A stretch of 64,000 nucleotides of DNA from Streptomyces mirabilis (GCF_039503195.1 NZ_JBCJKP010000001.1:10540001-10604000), one strand, 5' to 3'; positions 19,346 through 28,410 are shown, counted from the stretch's first letter. A program made the numbers and translations. The notes: a model not told the origin generated them from the sequence alone.

Positions 19346-19552
19346 GGCAAGCGCCCCCCGCACCGCACTCGGGAACGGATCGCTGTGGCCCGCGCGGCCG
19401 AGCCTCCTCCGACGGGCCCGACGCCGGCCACCGAACGCCGAAAGCCACCCACGGCCAGAGCCCTGCCGGACCGGACGGCGGAGTACGGCCCGCGCCCCCC
19501 CGGCACGACGAACGAATCGCACGACAACGCGCAAGCAGAAGGAAGAACAGTC

Positions 19553-20338
19553 ATGCCCCTGAGGATCGCCGTGTGTGTGAAGTACGTGCCCGACGCGACC
19601 GGCGGCAGGCACTTCGCCGACGACTCGACGGTCGACCGTGAAGACGTCGACGGTCTTCTCTCGGAGCTCGACGAGTACGCGGTCGAGCAGGCCCTCCAGA
19701 TCGCCGACGAGTCGGACGACGCGGAGATCACCGTACTGACGGTGGGGCCCGAGGACGCCAAGGAGGCGCTGCGCAAGGCGCTTTCCATGGGCGCCGACCG
19801 CGCCGTCCACGTGGAGGACGACGACCTGCACGGCACGGACGCGCTGGGCACCTCGCTCGTGCTCGCCAAGGCCCTCGAACACATCGGCTACGACCTCGTC
19901 GTCTGCGGCATGGCCTCCACCGACGGCGCCATGGGGGTCCTGCCCGCACTGCTGGCGGAGCGCCTGGACGTCCCCCAGGCCACCCTGCTGTCCGAGGTCT
20001 CGGTGGCCGACGGTCAGGTCACGGGCCGCCGGGACAGCGACGCGGCGTCCGAGCGGCTTCAGGCGTCCCTGCCGGCGGTCGTGTCCGTGACCGACCAGTC
20101 CGGTGAGGCCCGCTACCCGTCGTTCAAGGGCATCATGGCGGCCAAGAAGAAGCCGGTGGAGTCCCTCGACCTGTCGGATCTCGGCATCGACTCCGACGAG
20201 GTGGGCCTCAAGGGCGCCTGGACCGCGGTCGAGGCGGTGGCCGAGCGCCAGGCCCGCACCGCAGGCACGATCGTCAATGACGAGGGCGACGGCGGCAAGC
20301 AGCTCGCGGAGTTCCTGGCGGCCCAGAAGTACATCTGA
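19553..20338 (+). CDS. etfB: Electron transfer flavoprotein beta subunit
   Basis: The 261-residue beta (AMP-binding) subunit of ETF. MPLRIAVCVKYVPDATGG and the VVCGMASTDGAMGVLPALLAE region split over residues 110-130 are conserved, as is YPSFKGIMAAKKKP near the C-terminus. With the alpha subunit it accepts electrons from the acyl-CoA dehydrogenase. A 207-bp spacer separates it from the dehydrogenase gene upstream, so it may have its own promoter. Streptomyces normally carry housekeeping etfBA elsewhere, so this is likely a dedicated copy. Confidence 0.94.
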   Translation: MPLRIAVCVKYVPDATGGRHFADDSTVDREDVDGLLSELDEYAVEQALQIADESDDAEITVLTVGPEDAKEALRKALSMGADRAVHVEDDDLHGTDALGTSLVLAKALEHIGYDLVVCGMASTDGAMGVLPALLAERLDVPQATLLSEVSVADGQVTGRRDSDAASERLQASLPAVVSVTDQSGEARYPSFKGIMAAKKKPVESLDLSDLGIDSDEVGLKGAWTAVEAVAERQARTAGTIVNDEGDGGKQLAEFLAAQKYI

Positions 20339-20395
20339 GTCCAGCCGACGCCCACCCGCCCACGTCCTTCTTCTTCCTTCGCAGGAGACACGTCC

Positions 20396-21358
20396 ATGAC
20401 TGACATCCTCGTCTACGTCGACCACGTCGACGGAGCCGTGCGCAAACCCACCCTCGAACTGCTCACGCTGGCCCGCCGCTTGGGCGAGCCGGTCGCCGTG
20501 TATCTCGGCGCCGGCGCGCAGGCCGCCGCCAGGATCCTGGGCGACAACGGCGCGGTCAAGGTCCTCGCGCACGACGCCCCCGAGTACACCGACTACCTGG
20601 TGGCCCCCAAGGTCGACGCGCTGCAGGCCGCCTGCGCCGCCGTGTCCCCGGCCGCGGTCCTCCTGCCCTCCTCGGCCGAGGCCAAGGAGATCGCCGCCCG
20701 CCTGGCGCTGCGCGTCGGCGCCGGCCTGGTCACCGACGCCGTCGACGTCGAGGCCGGCCCCGAGGGCCCGGTCACCACGCAGTCGGCGTTCGCCGCCGCC
20801 TTCACCACCCGCTCGCGCGTGACCCGGGACATCGCGGTCATCACCGTCAAGCCCAACTCGGCCCCGGTGGAGGCCGCCCCGGCCGCCGGCACGATCGAGG
20901 AGCTGGCGGTGGTTTTCTCGGACCAGGCGACCGGCACCAGGATCACCTCGCGGACCCGGCGCGAATCGACGGGACGCCCGGAGCTGACGGAGGCGGAGAC
21001 CGTCGTCGCCGGCGGCCGCGGTGTCAACGGAGCGGAGAACTTCCGGATCATCGAGGCCCTGGCCGACTCGCTCGGCGCGGCGGTGGGCGCGTCCCGCGCG
21101 GCCGTCGACTCCGGGTGGTACCCGCACGCGCACCAGATCGGCCAGACGGGCAAGAGCGTGTCACCGCAGCTGTACGTCGCGGCGGGTATCTCGGGCGCGA
21201 TCCAGCACCGGGCCGGCATGCAGACCTCGAAGACGATCGTGGCGATCAACAAGGACGCCGAGGCACCGATCTTCGACCTGGCCGACTACGGCGTGGTCGG
21301 CGACCTGTTCGAGGTCGTGCCCCGTCTCACGGAGGAGATCCGGGCCCGCAAGGCCTGA
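20396..21358 (+). CDS. etfA: Electron transfer flavoprotein alpha subunit
   Basis: The 320-residue alpha subunit, holding FAD. The C-terminal FAD domain is clear: VVAGGRGVNGAENFRIIEAL, ASRAAVDSGW, SVSPQLYVAAGISGAIQHR, and INKDAEAPIFDLADYGVVGD. The N-terminal part (MTDILVYVDHVDGAVRKPTL) matches ETF-alpha domain I. A 57-bp gap after etfB includes GCAGGAGA as ribosome site. It is the last gene of the catabolic island, closed by the hairpin at 21439-21487. Confidence 0.95.
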   Translation: MTDILVYVDHVDGAVRKPTLELLTLARRLGEPVAVYLGAGAQAAARILGDNGAVKVLAHDAPEYTDYLVAPKVDALQAACAAVSPAAVLLPSSAEAKEIAARLALRVGAGLVTDAVDVEAGPEGPVTTQSAFAAAFTTRSRVTRDIAVITVKPNSAPVEAAPAAGTIEELAVVFSDQATGTRITSRTRRESTGRPELTEAETVVAGGRGVNGAENFRIIEALADSLGAAVGASRAAVDSGWYPHAHQIGQTGKSVSPQLYVAAGISGAIQHRAGMQTSKTIVAINKDAEAPIFDLADYGVVGDLFEVVPRLTEEIRARKA

Positions 21359-21438
21359 TCGCGTCGAAACCCGTGCACCGCGAGTGTGTGGACGACACCG
21401 AGGGGGAGCCTCTCCCGTTCGCCACATTCCCCTGAACC

Positions 21439-21487
21439 CCCGAAGGCACTGACGGCGACACCGCACATCGATGTCAGTGCCTTCGGG
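21439..21487 (+). terminator. Hairpin terminator after etfA
   Basis: A perfect 15-bp inverted repeat, CCCGAAGGCACTGAC at 21439-21453 with its complement at 21473-21487, separated by 19 bases, 80 bp after the etfA stop. It marks the right end of the catabolic island; gene decay begins just beyond it. Confidence 0.8.
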
Positions 21488-21680
21488 CTGCCCGGAAGCG
21501 CACAGGACGCTCGGAGTGGAGAAGTCGTCGAAGCCGGTGAACATCGCCGCATTGCCGCACTCACCCCGAGACAGGTCGGATGTCGTCATACAAATTCCGT
21601 CCCGAGTCCAGGACTTGGAGACATGGTTCCGTACATTCATCGGATGTCTGAGCCTTCGCTCGTCCTGTGGGAGATCGACT

Positions 21681-21746
21681 ATGCGCACCATTGTCGCCGC
21701 ATGCCTTGCTGCCGCCGTGGCCTGTCTGGGTTTCACCGGCGGCCCG
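21681..21746 (+). pseudogene. N-terminal stub of a secreted protein
   Basis: An ATG at 21681 with a GGGAG ribosome site encodes MRTIVAACLAAAVACLGF, a good signal-peptide start, but similarity to any secreted protein stops after about 22 codons, where unrelated DNA joins. It looks like a gene cut off by a rearrangement. The rest of 21,488-21,840 is a patchwork; on the minus strand near 21,735-21,840 a short frame containing LRLSIQFSYAETLDKAIAG looks like the end of another, unidentified gene. Confidence 0.35.
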
Positions 21747-21840
21747 CGATGGCCTTGTCGAGGGTCTCGGCGTAGGAGAACTGGATGGACAGCCGCAGCC
21801 CGCAACTCGCCGCACGGGCAGCGAACGACGTGGGCACCTG

Positions 21841-22171
21841 ATCCTGCGGCGGCTTCCTCACCCGCCGGCTCCTGGAAATCTCCGCAGGCGTGTTCGTGGG
21901 CAACCCGTCAGCCCGCATCCGCGACGCGCTCTGGCACGAGGTCCAGCAATACGCCGGCCAAGGACGCGCCCTGCTCGCCCACACCACCAACAACGAACAG
22001 GGTTTCACCTGCCGCACCTACGATCACGCATGGCACCCCGTCGACCACGACGGCGTCACCCTCATCCACCGCCCTGACATGAAACCCCCACCTCCGCAGG
22101 AGCCCCAACCCGCCGCGGCTCCTCCCGGATGGAGCAAGGCGGCCAAACGCCGACGCTTCGGAAGAGCCTAA
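21841..22171 (+). pseudogene. cas2: Truncated type I-E CRISPR integrase subunit Cas2e
   Basis: About 110 codons match Cas2e: FLTRRLLEISAGVFVGNPSA, RIRDALWHEV, LLAHTTNNEQGFTCRTY and the end of the core fold, WHPVDHDGVTLIHRP. The first strand of the fold, usually MTVIVLTNCP-like, is missing: an in-frame TGA lies at 21838-21840 and the preceding DNA is unrelated. A GTG at 21890 could give only a fragment. Cas2e works with Cas1 to insert spacers, so this copy should not function. Its stop is 91 bp before the first CRISPR repeat, the usual place for cas2 in I-E loci. No other cas gene is in the window. Confidence 0.82.
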
Positions 22172-22262
22172 AAGGCATTGGGGTGATTTGGGCTGATTGT
22201 CGGATTCAGGAAAAGTGCTCTGAAATCCGTCACCTCGGAGTCAAACACCCAGGTCAAACAGT
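22172..22262 (+). promoter_or_regulatory. Probable CRISPR leader
   Basis: 91 bases between the cas2e stop and the first repeat, with more A and T than the surroundings and ending in CACCCAGGTCAAACAGT directly before the repeat. Position and composition fit a type I-E leader, which carries the array promoter and the spacer integration site. No experimental support. Confidence 0.55.
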
Positions 22263-22460
22263 CTGCTCCCCACGCCAACGGGGATGATCCCGGCTCGACG
22301 AACTGGCCGACCGTGCAGTACCGCTGCTCCCCGCGCCAGCGGGGATGATCCCCAGGCGTCGACCTGCTCGGCGCGGTATCCGGCCTGCTCCCCGCGCCCG
22401 CGGGGATGTTCTCGATCAGAAGGACGCCCCGGCCAAGGTTGCAAACTGCTCCCCGCGCCT
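22263..22460 (+). CRISPR. Short, decaying type I-E CRISPR array (3 repeats plus a broken fourth)
   Basis: 29-base repeats at 22263-22291, 22324-22352 and 22385-22413 are separated by spacers of exactly 32 bases (22292-22323, 22353-22384, 22414-22445), the type I-E geometry. The middle repeat has the consensus CTGCTCCCCGCGCCAGCGGG start and a GATGATCCC end. The first has changes in both stem halves (CCCCACGCCAACGGGG). The third ends in GATGTTCTC. The fourth, from 22446, matches for about 15 bases and is then cut off. Degeneration at the far end and the leader on the left fit transcription to the right. Open frames across the array are artefacts. Confidence 0.93.
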
Positions 22461-22749
22461 TCTTCTCCTTCTGAACGACCCCGATCGGGACATCCCCGAT
22501 GCCATGGGACAACTCATCAGGGATGTCCTCACACGAGACCCACCGCGCAGCTCGGCGCGCCGCAACCCCCAATAAGACGACGGCTGGGCGGTAGCGGCCA
22601 CCGATCCCAGCCGCCCGAACACCGGCTCCCACAACTCGAACGACGGCGCAGGAACATCTGCCGAGACGGGACCTGAACACTGTGAGGTACAGGAGCCGGC
22701 TCGACGTGTCCCATTTCCAGCGCCAGGGCTGCCCCAGCCGGGCCGGCTG
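22461..22749. other. Scrambled DNA between CRISPR array and IS1380 relic
   Basis: About 290 bp that begins exactly where the fourth CRISPR repeat breaks off. Short frames exist on both strands but none shows a recognisable domain, start signal and continuity together. It is probably a mixture of the insertion that truncated the array and decayed flanking gene fragments. Confidence 0.4.
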
Positions 22750-23761
22750 GTGGTGTTGGTGGCGAAGCACGTGATCCGCATGCCGTCGGCGTCTGTGATC
22801 CTCAACTGGGCACTGGGGTGCGGCCGTTCCTTTCGAACGACCGTCGCATGCCCCTCGGCCAGCCGTCGAGCATGCCGCCGGTGAGTTCGGCGACCCAGGC
22901 CCCGTCGCGGATCTCTCCATCGGGCTCGACGGCCAGCGTCCATGCCGCGGGCGGCACCTTGAGTACGGCCTGGTGGATTGCGTCGGTGATGGTCATGCCG
23001 ACCGAGTACGACAGCCACCGGCCGCGTTTCGCGAGCCAGGCCACGAACTCGTGGGTGCCGCCCGCGGAGTCGGTGCGGATCAGCGTCCGGCGCCCGCGCC
23101 GATAGGACTTGGGCAGCTGGGTCAGGGCCAGTGGGGTGGCGGTGATGTGATCGGCGGCGGTGTTGCTGCCTGCGTTCCCGGGCCTGAGCAGAGCGGCCAT
23201 CGGCTCGCCGGACCCGCCCTTCCCGTGGTCGACGAAGCCCATCAGTGGGTGGTGGCCAAAGGTCTTCTTCCAGGTCGCAGCCGTGTCTTCCTTGTCGGAG
23301 TGCGAGATCACCAGGACGCCGTCCAGGTCCACGGTCACAGACCCGGTCGCATCCGGCGCGGTCTGCCGGGCCAACTTCCATACGTGCTGACGCACTTGGG
23401 ACCGCGCGCTACGGATCGCGTTCAAGGCGCGGTGGCCGCCCGCGGCGAGCGTGTCGATCAGCCGAGAGACCGTCGGGTCCGAGGCCACCGGCCCGAACAC
23501 GGCCGGCTCGGCCCGTAGCATGCCGACATCGGCCAGGCAGTCGCCGCCGAGGGCGACCGCGAGCGCCAAATCCAGCAGGATCTTGCCGGGATCATGCACC
23601 GCCCGCGGCTAGCGCCAGGGCGCCAGAGCCCCCGATATCGCAGTATCCAGGCCCGTCTTGCGGACCGTTTCCACCAGCAGCACGGCCCCGGCCTGCGAGA
23701 CCACTCCACGACCGCTGCCCTCAACGCGGACACGCGGGTACGACCCGATACGCTTCTTCAC
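22750..23761 (-). pseudogene. IS1380 family transposase, decayed
   Basis: From a GTG at 23761 the frame begins VKKRIGSYPRVRVEGSGR and continues through AVLLVETVRKTGLDTAIS, then meets an in-frame TAG (near 23,612). Beyond it, DPGKILLDLALAVALGGDC, FGPVASDPTVSRLIDTLAAG, VTVDLDGVLVISHSDKEDTA and TLIRTDSAGGTHEFVAWLAK are IS1380 DDE-transposase blocks, followed after a frame change by AQLRITDADGMRITCFATNT. The C-terminal third is missing. Stop codon, frameshift and truncation together make it inactive. Confidence 0.88.
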
Positions 23762-23865
23762 CTGAGAAGTGCTTCTTTCCACGGCACGATCTGGACCCTC
23801 GACAAGTCCTATCGTTCCAGGTCAGGAGCACTTCTCGCGTTTCTGATCAAGCCTCGGACAGGCCA

Positions 23866-23883
23866 CCTCGTGAAAGCACGAGG
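23866..23883. repeat. Short inverted repeat near the left end of the IS1380 relic
   Basis: CCTCGTG at 23866-23872 and CACGAGG at 23877-23883 surround AAAG. It lies about 100 bp outside the transposase start, where the terminal sequence of the element is expected, and the neighbouring membrane-protein frame begins abruptly right after it, so it probably marks the insertion edge. Confidence 0.4.
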
Positions 23884-24168
23884 TTAGCGCTGGGGTGCGT
23901 ACTGGTCTTCGCGAGTCTCGGCGGCTGGTGGTGGGAGCGGACCAAGGCCAAAGAGCGGGCAAGTCCCGATCAGGGCAGTCGCTTCTCCGCGGCCTGGCTT
24001 CCCTTGCTCATGGGCATGGAGCTGATCGGCGCCAAGGTGCCCCACCTGTTGCACGCTCCACACCCTGTCGTCATGGTCGTGGACGCTCTCAACCTTGCGC
24101 TGATAGTCACGGTGGCGGTCCTGGCCTTCCGGATGCTTCGGGGGCGTGGTCTCCGCACTCTCGGATAA
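23884..24168 (+). pseudogene. 3' fragment of a small membrane protein
   Basis: About 95 in-frame codons ending at a TAA (24166-24168). Three hydrophobic segments are visible: LALGCVLVFASLGGWWW, AAWLPLLMGMELIGAKVPHL and VVDALNLALIVTVAVLAFRM. There is no start codon in frame; the frame begins where the IS1380 relic ends, so the 5' part seems to have been lost at the insertion. No family was recognised. From 24,169 to 24,573 no gene is supported. Confidence 0.45.
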
Positions 24169-24573
24169 CAGCAGCGGTCTGTGGGCCGCACTACTCTCGC
24201 GCCGGAACAGACGGGGACTCACGCGGAACCGGGGTCCGCAGGTGGTGAGTTCGACAGGGCCTGCCAGGCAGCCCCTCGCCATCATCCGGTTCGGCTTCGA
24301 CCGCACCCGCTCGATCTTCGAGTGCACGGCCCACAACCTGGCCGCACGCGGATCCGGCCCCGAAGGCGAAACAGAGCGCAAAGAATCTTCCCGGGAAGCA
24401 TAAAGGAAATCACCCACCATGGGGTGCATCTCTAGCCACACATCCCCAAACCGGACTCAGGCCGGAGCGCGGCGATCAATTTGCGATGGACCGCGCACAT
24501 ACCGACCTCCCAGAATGCACAGCGGCGCGGACCCACGGGGGACTCCTGTGCCCCGGGAAGGATCCCGACGTCC

Positions 24574-25735
24574 ATGTCCGTCTTTCGCTTACTCGTGCCT
24601 GCCTCCAGACGTCCCGCGTCAAGGCCGATCGTCGCCGGCACTGTCGTGGCCGCCGCCCTGGCTGCCGGGTCACTGTCGACCACGGCGCCGGCCCACGCGG
24701 CGTCTGACACGCCCGCTCAAGTACCCCGTACTACATCGAACAGCACTGGCTCCCAGTCCGCGGCCCAACTGAGCTGTGCGATCAACGACACCAGCGGCTG
24801 CCTGAACAACACCGCCACCAGCACCTTCACCACCACGACGAGCCCTGCCGACGCCGACGGCTCCGGCAACAGCTTCAACGCCGACGACCTGACGCGGACA
24901 GCGGGCTGGCAGGGCGGAAAACCGTAACCATCGACGGCGCCACCATGACGCTGCCGAAGTTCGGCACCGGCACCTACGACAACATGCCGGCCTCCGGGCA
25001 GACCGTCACCCTGCCGGGCAGCAGCGTGGTCAACACCGGCGACGCCGTGGTCTTCCTCGCGTTCGCCACAGGCGCAGCAGCCAAGGACGCCACCGGCACC
25101 ATCACCTACGCCAAGAACAACTGCCTGAACCCCAACCGCGACCCCACCGACCAGGACTACCGCCTGGACACCGTGCCGGACTGGCTCTCCGGCCCGTCCT
25201 CCGCAGCCTCGATCTCCCTGGTCCACGAGAACCACAGCAACAACACCCAGACCAGCCCGAGCTCCGGCCCGAAGGCCTACGCCATCAGCGTCCCGCTGGC
25301 CTGCCCCGGTTCGGTCATCAGCAGCATCTCCCTTCCCCAGTTCACCAACGGTGTCCAGGCGGGCCAACCCGCCCTGCACATCATCGGGCTGGGCGTACGG
25401 CCGATGACCGTCACCGGCAGCGGATCCAGCGCCCAGCACTGGGTCGGCACCTGGGCCTCGGGTCAGTGACCACGCCAACCGCACCAGTGACACAGCCGCA
25501 GCCCACTACACGCAGACCACGTACGCTGGTCTGCCGTACCTCTCCGGCATCGACGTCACCACCTCCACCTCAAACCCCACCGGCTCGCTGGTCCTCTACG
25601 GAGACCAGAGCGTCAACGGGGACACCGCAAGCGACGATGGCCAGCATCACTTGAGACGCGTACTACGCCGACCTCGCCGGCCGATACGTCAACGACACCG
25701 ACTCCGGCACACTCATCTACCCGCCCGACTGACCC
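24574..25735 (+). pseudogene. Secreted SGNH/GDSL-type hydrolase, frameshifted
   Basis: An ATG at 24574 gives a clear Sec signal peptide (MSVFRLLVPASRRPASRPIV, then a hydrophobic stretch and PAHAAS cleavage region). Reading is lost in the A-run at 24918-24921: one extra A would rejoin the frame to TVTIDGATMTLPKFGTGTYD and the rest of the domain to 25,469 (HWVGTWASGQ, the start of a GDSL-lipase domain). A TGA follows, and homologous segments such as AGLPYLSGIDVTTSTSNP and GSLVLYGDQSVNGDTAS continue in another frame, with the catalytic domain then breaking up. Several lesions show real decay rather than a single sequencing slip. Confidence 0.75.
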
Positions 25736-26328
25736 CGCTACCGGACCCAGGCCCCGCCGCTCCCAACGGGTGCAGCGGCGCCTGGGCCGTTCGTGTCGAC
25801 CGACGCCGACAGCGGCGCCTTCACTGCCCAGAAGCCGCCTGCACAGTGCACTTACACAAGCGCCCGTCAGAAGGCCGAAGCTGTACAGCACGGAAGTACA
25901 GCAACCTCAGTGACCAAGGCTGCACCCCAACAGCCGTCCACGGCTGATTGAGCAGCTCGGGAACCATCAATGACCTACCCGCCGAGAGTTCGGGACGAAG
26001 AGGTCGTGCCAGACGCGTGCCAGATCGTATGGGGAACTGCGGGGAACACCGGGGAACCAGGAGACCAGCCACCAGAGGTCGACGCCCCTTCCGCCCCAGG
26101 TCAGTCCCTCAACAAGCCCCAGATCACCTCAGCTTCCCGAACTGCGCCTCGATCGGCTCGGAGAACGGCAGGCCCATAGCTCGAGTACCGCGACGAACTC
26201 GGCCGCCAGACCCGCCCCGTTTCCGCTCATTTCTTGTGTTCCCACGGGTGCGGGCCGGGCAGGGTTGCCATCAGGTCGCGGTTCACCACGGGGAGCGCGG
26301 CCTCAGACTTCGGCCAGTGGTCAGGTGC
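25736..26328. other. Gene-poor stretch
   Basis: Nearly 600 bp without a gene that can be supported. The first 80 bases may still be debris of the hydrolase. A CAGCCGT/ACGGCTG mini-hairpin near 25,931-25,946 is too tight to call a terminator. Frames on both strands lack domains and ribosome sites. Confidence 0.5.
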
Positions 26329-27879
26329 TCACCCCTGGGTCACTCCTGTGGCGGTCGTCTTCTTGGTCTTGGCGCGGGTCGGTGCGCCGAGTGCCCAGAA
26401 GATCACGCCCGTGACAATGAAGACGGCCAGCGGCACCGCCTCCGTCAGCAGATAGGTCCAGCGCTCGCTGTAGTTCCAGCCGTCCGGTCGGAAGTCCGAG
26501 CTGAACCAGTCGAAGGGCGCGCCCGGGACCAGCAGTTGCACCGACGCGAACAGGATCAGCAGCGTCAGCACGATCGTGATCGGCCAGGCAGCGGGAGCCC
26601 GGTAGGCACGCTCCACCTGTGGGTACTTGCGGCGGAGCACCGGCAGCGCCGGGAAGATGCCGAGGTAGCTGATGAGGGTCGTGGAGACGGCGAGCCCGAG
26701 CACGGCGCCGAAGAGCTTGCCCGCGTTACCGCCGGTGAGCTGGTGGGCGAGGATCAGTACGCCGGTGGAGAGCACTCCGCTGAGCAGGTTGACCCGGACC
26801 GGCGTGCCGAACCGCTCGGAGATCACACCCAGGCCGCGCGGCGCGGCGCCGTCGTACCCGGAGACCGCCAGCGCACGGTCCGATCCCATGATCCAGGTGA
26901 CGCCGGAGGAGAGCACAGTCAGGATGAACAGCACTGCGGCCAGATCGCCCAGCACGGTCCCGGCTCCGCTGAGGGTGACCGTGCCGTCGGAGGCGACGTG
27001 GCCGCCGTAGACGGTGAAAACCTGGCGGATGGCGTCGAGGAAGCCGCCGAGACCGGTGATGGCCTTGACCGGGAGGACCAGCAGGATGCCGAGAATCGGC
27101 AGGCCGTACAGCAGCACGCCGAGCCCGGCGGCGCGGAAGATGCCGTACGGGACGTCCTTCTGCGCGTCGGTCATCTCGTCGCCCGCGGTGTTGGGCAATT
27201 CGAAGCCGACGTAGTTGAACATCAGGACCGGGACCAGACCGACGAATCCGGCATACGTTGGGGAGAAGTCGCCGAAGCCGAAACCGTGCAGGCCGTGCTT
27301 GAAGGCGTAGATGACCACGGTGAGCGTGAACAGGCCGAGCAGCACGAAGCGGGACCACGCCCCGGCGGTGGGGATCCACTTGCCGACATCGAAGGAGAGG
27401 ATCGCCGCGAGCACGCCCACCCAGATGAAGAGCAGGGTGAAGACGTAGAAGGCGGGGGTGCTCAGATCCTTGCCGTCATTGAAGAAGGTGGTGAACGCGG
27501 CGACCGCCGAGACGGAGAGAGTGCCGCCGAGCCAGACCGGATTGGTCACCCAGTAGAGGAAGTTGTTGACCGCTCCGGCCAGCCGTCCGAAGGCCCGGCT
27601 GGTCCAGATGTACGGACCGCCCTCCTCGGCGAAGGCCGTGCCCAGTTCCGCCGTGAGCAGCGCTGACGGGACGAAAAAGATGACGGCCAGCACGATCAGC
27701 CAGGTGAACGCCTCCGCTCCGGAAGCGGCCACCGTACCGATGGTGTCGAGGCCGACGAGGGTGCAGACGAGGAAGAACAGGATGTCGAAGCGGCCGAAGT
27801 GTTTGCGGAGTTTGTTCCGCTCGGACTCCGCTGCGAGAGTGGTGGTATCCACCTCGATTTTGGACAGACCAGCGGACAC
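26329..27879 (-). CDS. APC family amino acid/polyamine permease
   Basis: A 516-residue membrane transporter with about 12 hydrophobic helices. The N-terminal part (RKHFGRFDILFFLVCTLVGL) and EEGGPYIWTSRAFGR are typical of the APC superfamily, as are the VLMFNYVGFELPNTAGDEM segment in the middle and the charged C-terminal tail. It probably moves an amino acid or a related amine by proton symport or exchange. The GTG at 27879 was chosen over an upstream ATG because AGGAGG lies directly upstream and the protein then starts at the family position. No partner gene nearby hints at the substrate. Confidence 0.9.
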   Translation of the reverse strand: MSAGLSKIEVDTTTLAAESERNKLRKHFGRFDILFFLVCTLVGLDTIGTVAASGAEAFTWLIVLAVIFFVPSALLTAELGTAFAEEGGPYIWTSRAFGRLAGAVNNFLYWVTNPVWLGGTLSVSAVAAFTTFFNDGKDLSTPAFYVFTLLFIWVGVLAAILSFDVGKWIPTAGAWSRFVLLGLFTLTVVIYAFKHGLHGFGFGDFSPTYAGFVGLVPVLMFNYVGFELPNTAGDEMTDAQKDVPYGIFRAAGLGVLLYGLPILGILLVLPVKAITGLGGFLDAIRQVFTVYGGHVASDGTVTLSGAGTVLGDLAAVLFILTVLSSGVTWIMGSDRALAVSGYDGAAPRGLGVISERFGTPVRVNLLSGVLSTGVLILAHQLTGGNAGKLFGAVLGLAVSTTLISYLGIFPALPVLRRKYPQVERAYRAPAAWPITIVLTLLILFASVQLLVPGAPFDWFSSDFRPDGWNYSERWTYLLTEAVPLAVFIVTGVIFWALGAPTRAKTKKTTATGVTQG

Positions 27880-28377
27880 CCGGGCCTCCTGCTGATAAGC
27901 GTCGTTATGTTCGGCACATGGTGTGTCGGTGATCCGACGGGCGACAAGGGTTGAATCCCATTCTTGACCAAATCCCAAGTTCGGCACACCGCTGGAAACA
28001 CCGTCGAAATGTACTCGCTACGTTGCGGGGAAAGTCGGTGACAGTGTGAAGCGACCGCCCGAATCGTTCCGATGACGGCCGAGTGTGAACCCGGCCACTG
28101 CCGACTCCACGCGGATGCCGTGCTGGCGGAATTTCGCGGGGATCTCGGTGCACAGCGCCTCGACCAGGGCGAAGTCGACAGCCGGATCGGGCGCGGGGTT
28201 TTGGGCTTTTAGGGCGGAATTGGCGGGCATCCGCATTTCGACATTTCGACCTATTCTTGCTGGCGGCCCCGGAGCGCGGCGTCATCGGCTCGTCCGTCGA
28301 CACCGGTTCGGTGACGCCGAAGCGGCGGTGTGCTGCGAATGTCGTCACCGTTGTGTGCGAACACCGGCCAGGAGGCG
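27880..28377. other. Intergenic region upstream of the permease
   Basis: About 500 bp, holding the permease promoter region. A 72-codon frame on the minus strand (28018-28236; contains FALVEALCTEIPAKFRQHGI) has Streptomyces-like codon use but no recognisable domain or clear ribosome site, so it is left as a doubtful small gene. Confidence 0.35.
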
Positions 28378-28410
28378 ACGCCTCCGTCGCCGCTGCGGCG
28401 ACGGAGGCGT
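28378..28410. repeat. 33-bp near-perfect palindrome
   Basis: ACGCCTCCGTCGCCGC at 28378-28393 and its exact complement at 28395-28410 are separated by one base, giving a 16-bp dyad that would fold with a small loop. It lies directly upstream of a broken SDR fragment and between the convergent ends of decayed and intact genes. It could be a terminator or a recombination edge. Confidence 0.6.

Noticed and set aside
17654..21133. Very long minus-strand open frame opposite the hydroxyacyl-CoA dehydrogenase and ETF genes
   Set aside because: It is the mirror of high-GC coding DNA: composition is Arg/Gly/Val repeats, there is no domain, and the plus-strand genes are certain.
22241..22676. Small open frames across the CRISPR repeats
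   Set aside because: Their protein repeats simply translate the repeat units; the region is an array, not coding.
25948..27666. 572-codon plus-strand frame opposite the APC permease
   Set aside because: Low-complexity Glu/Arg/Gly sequence without domains; the minus strand encodes a clear 12-helix transporter.
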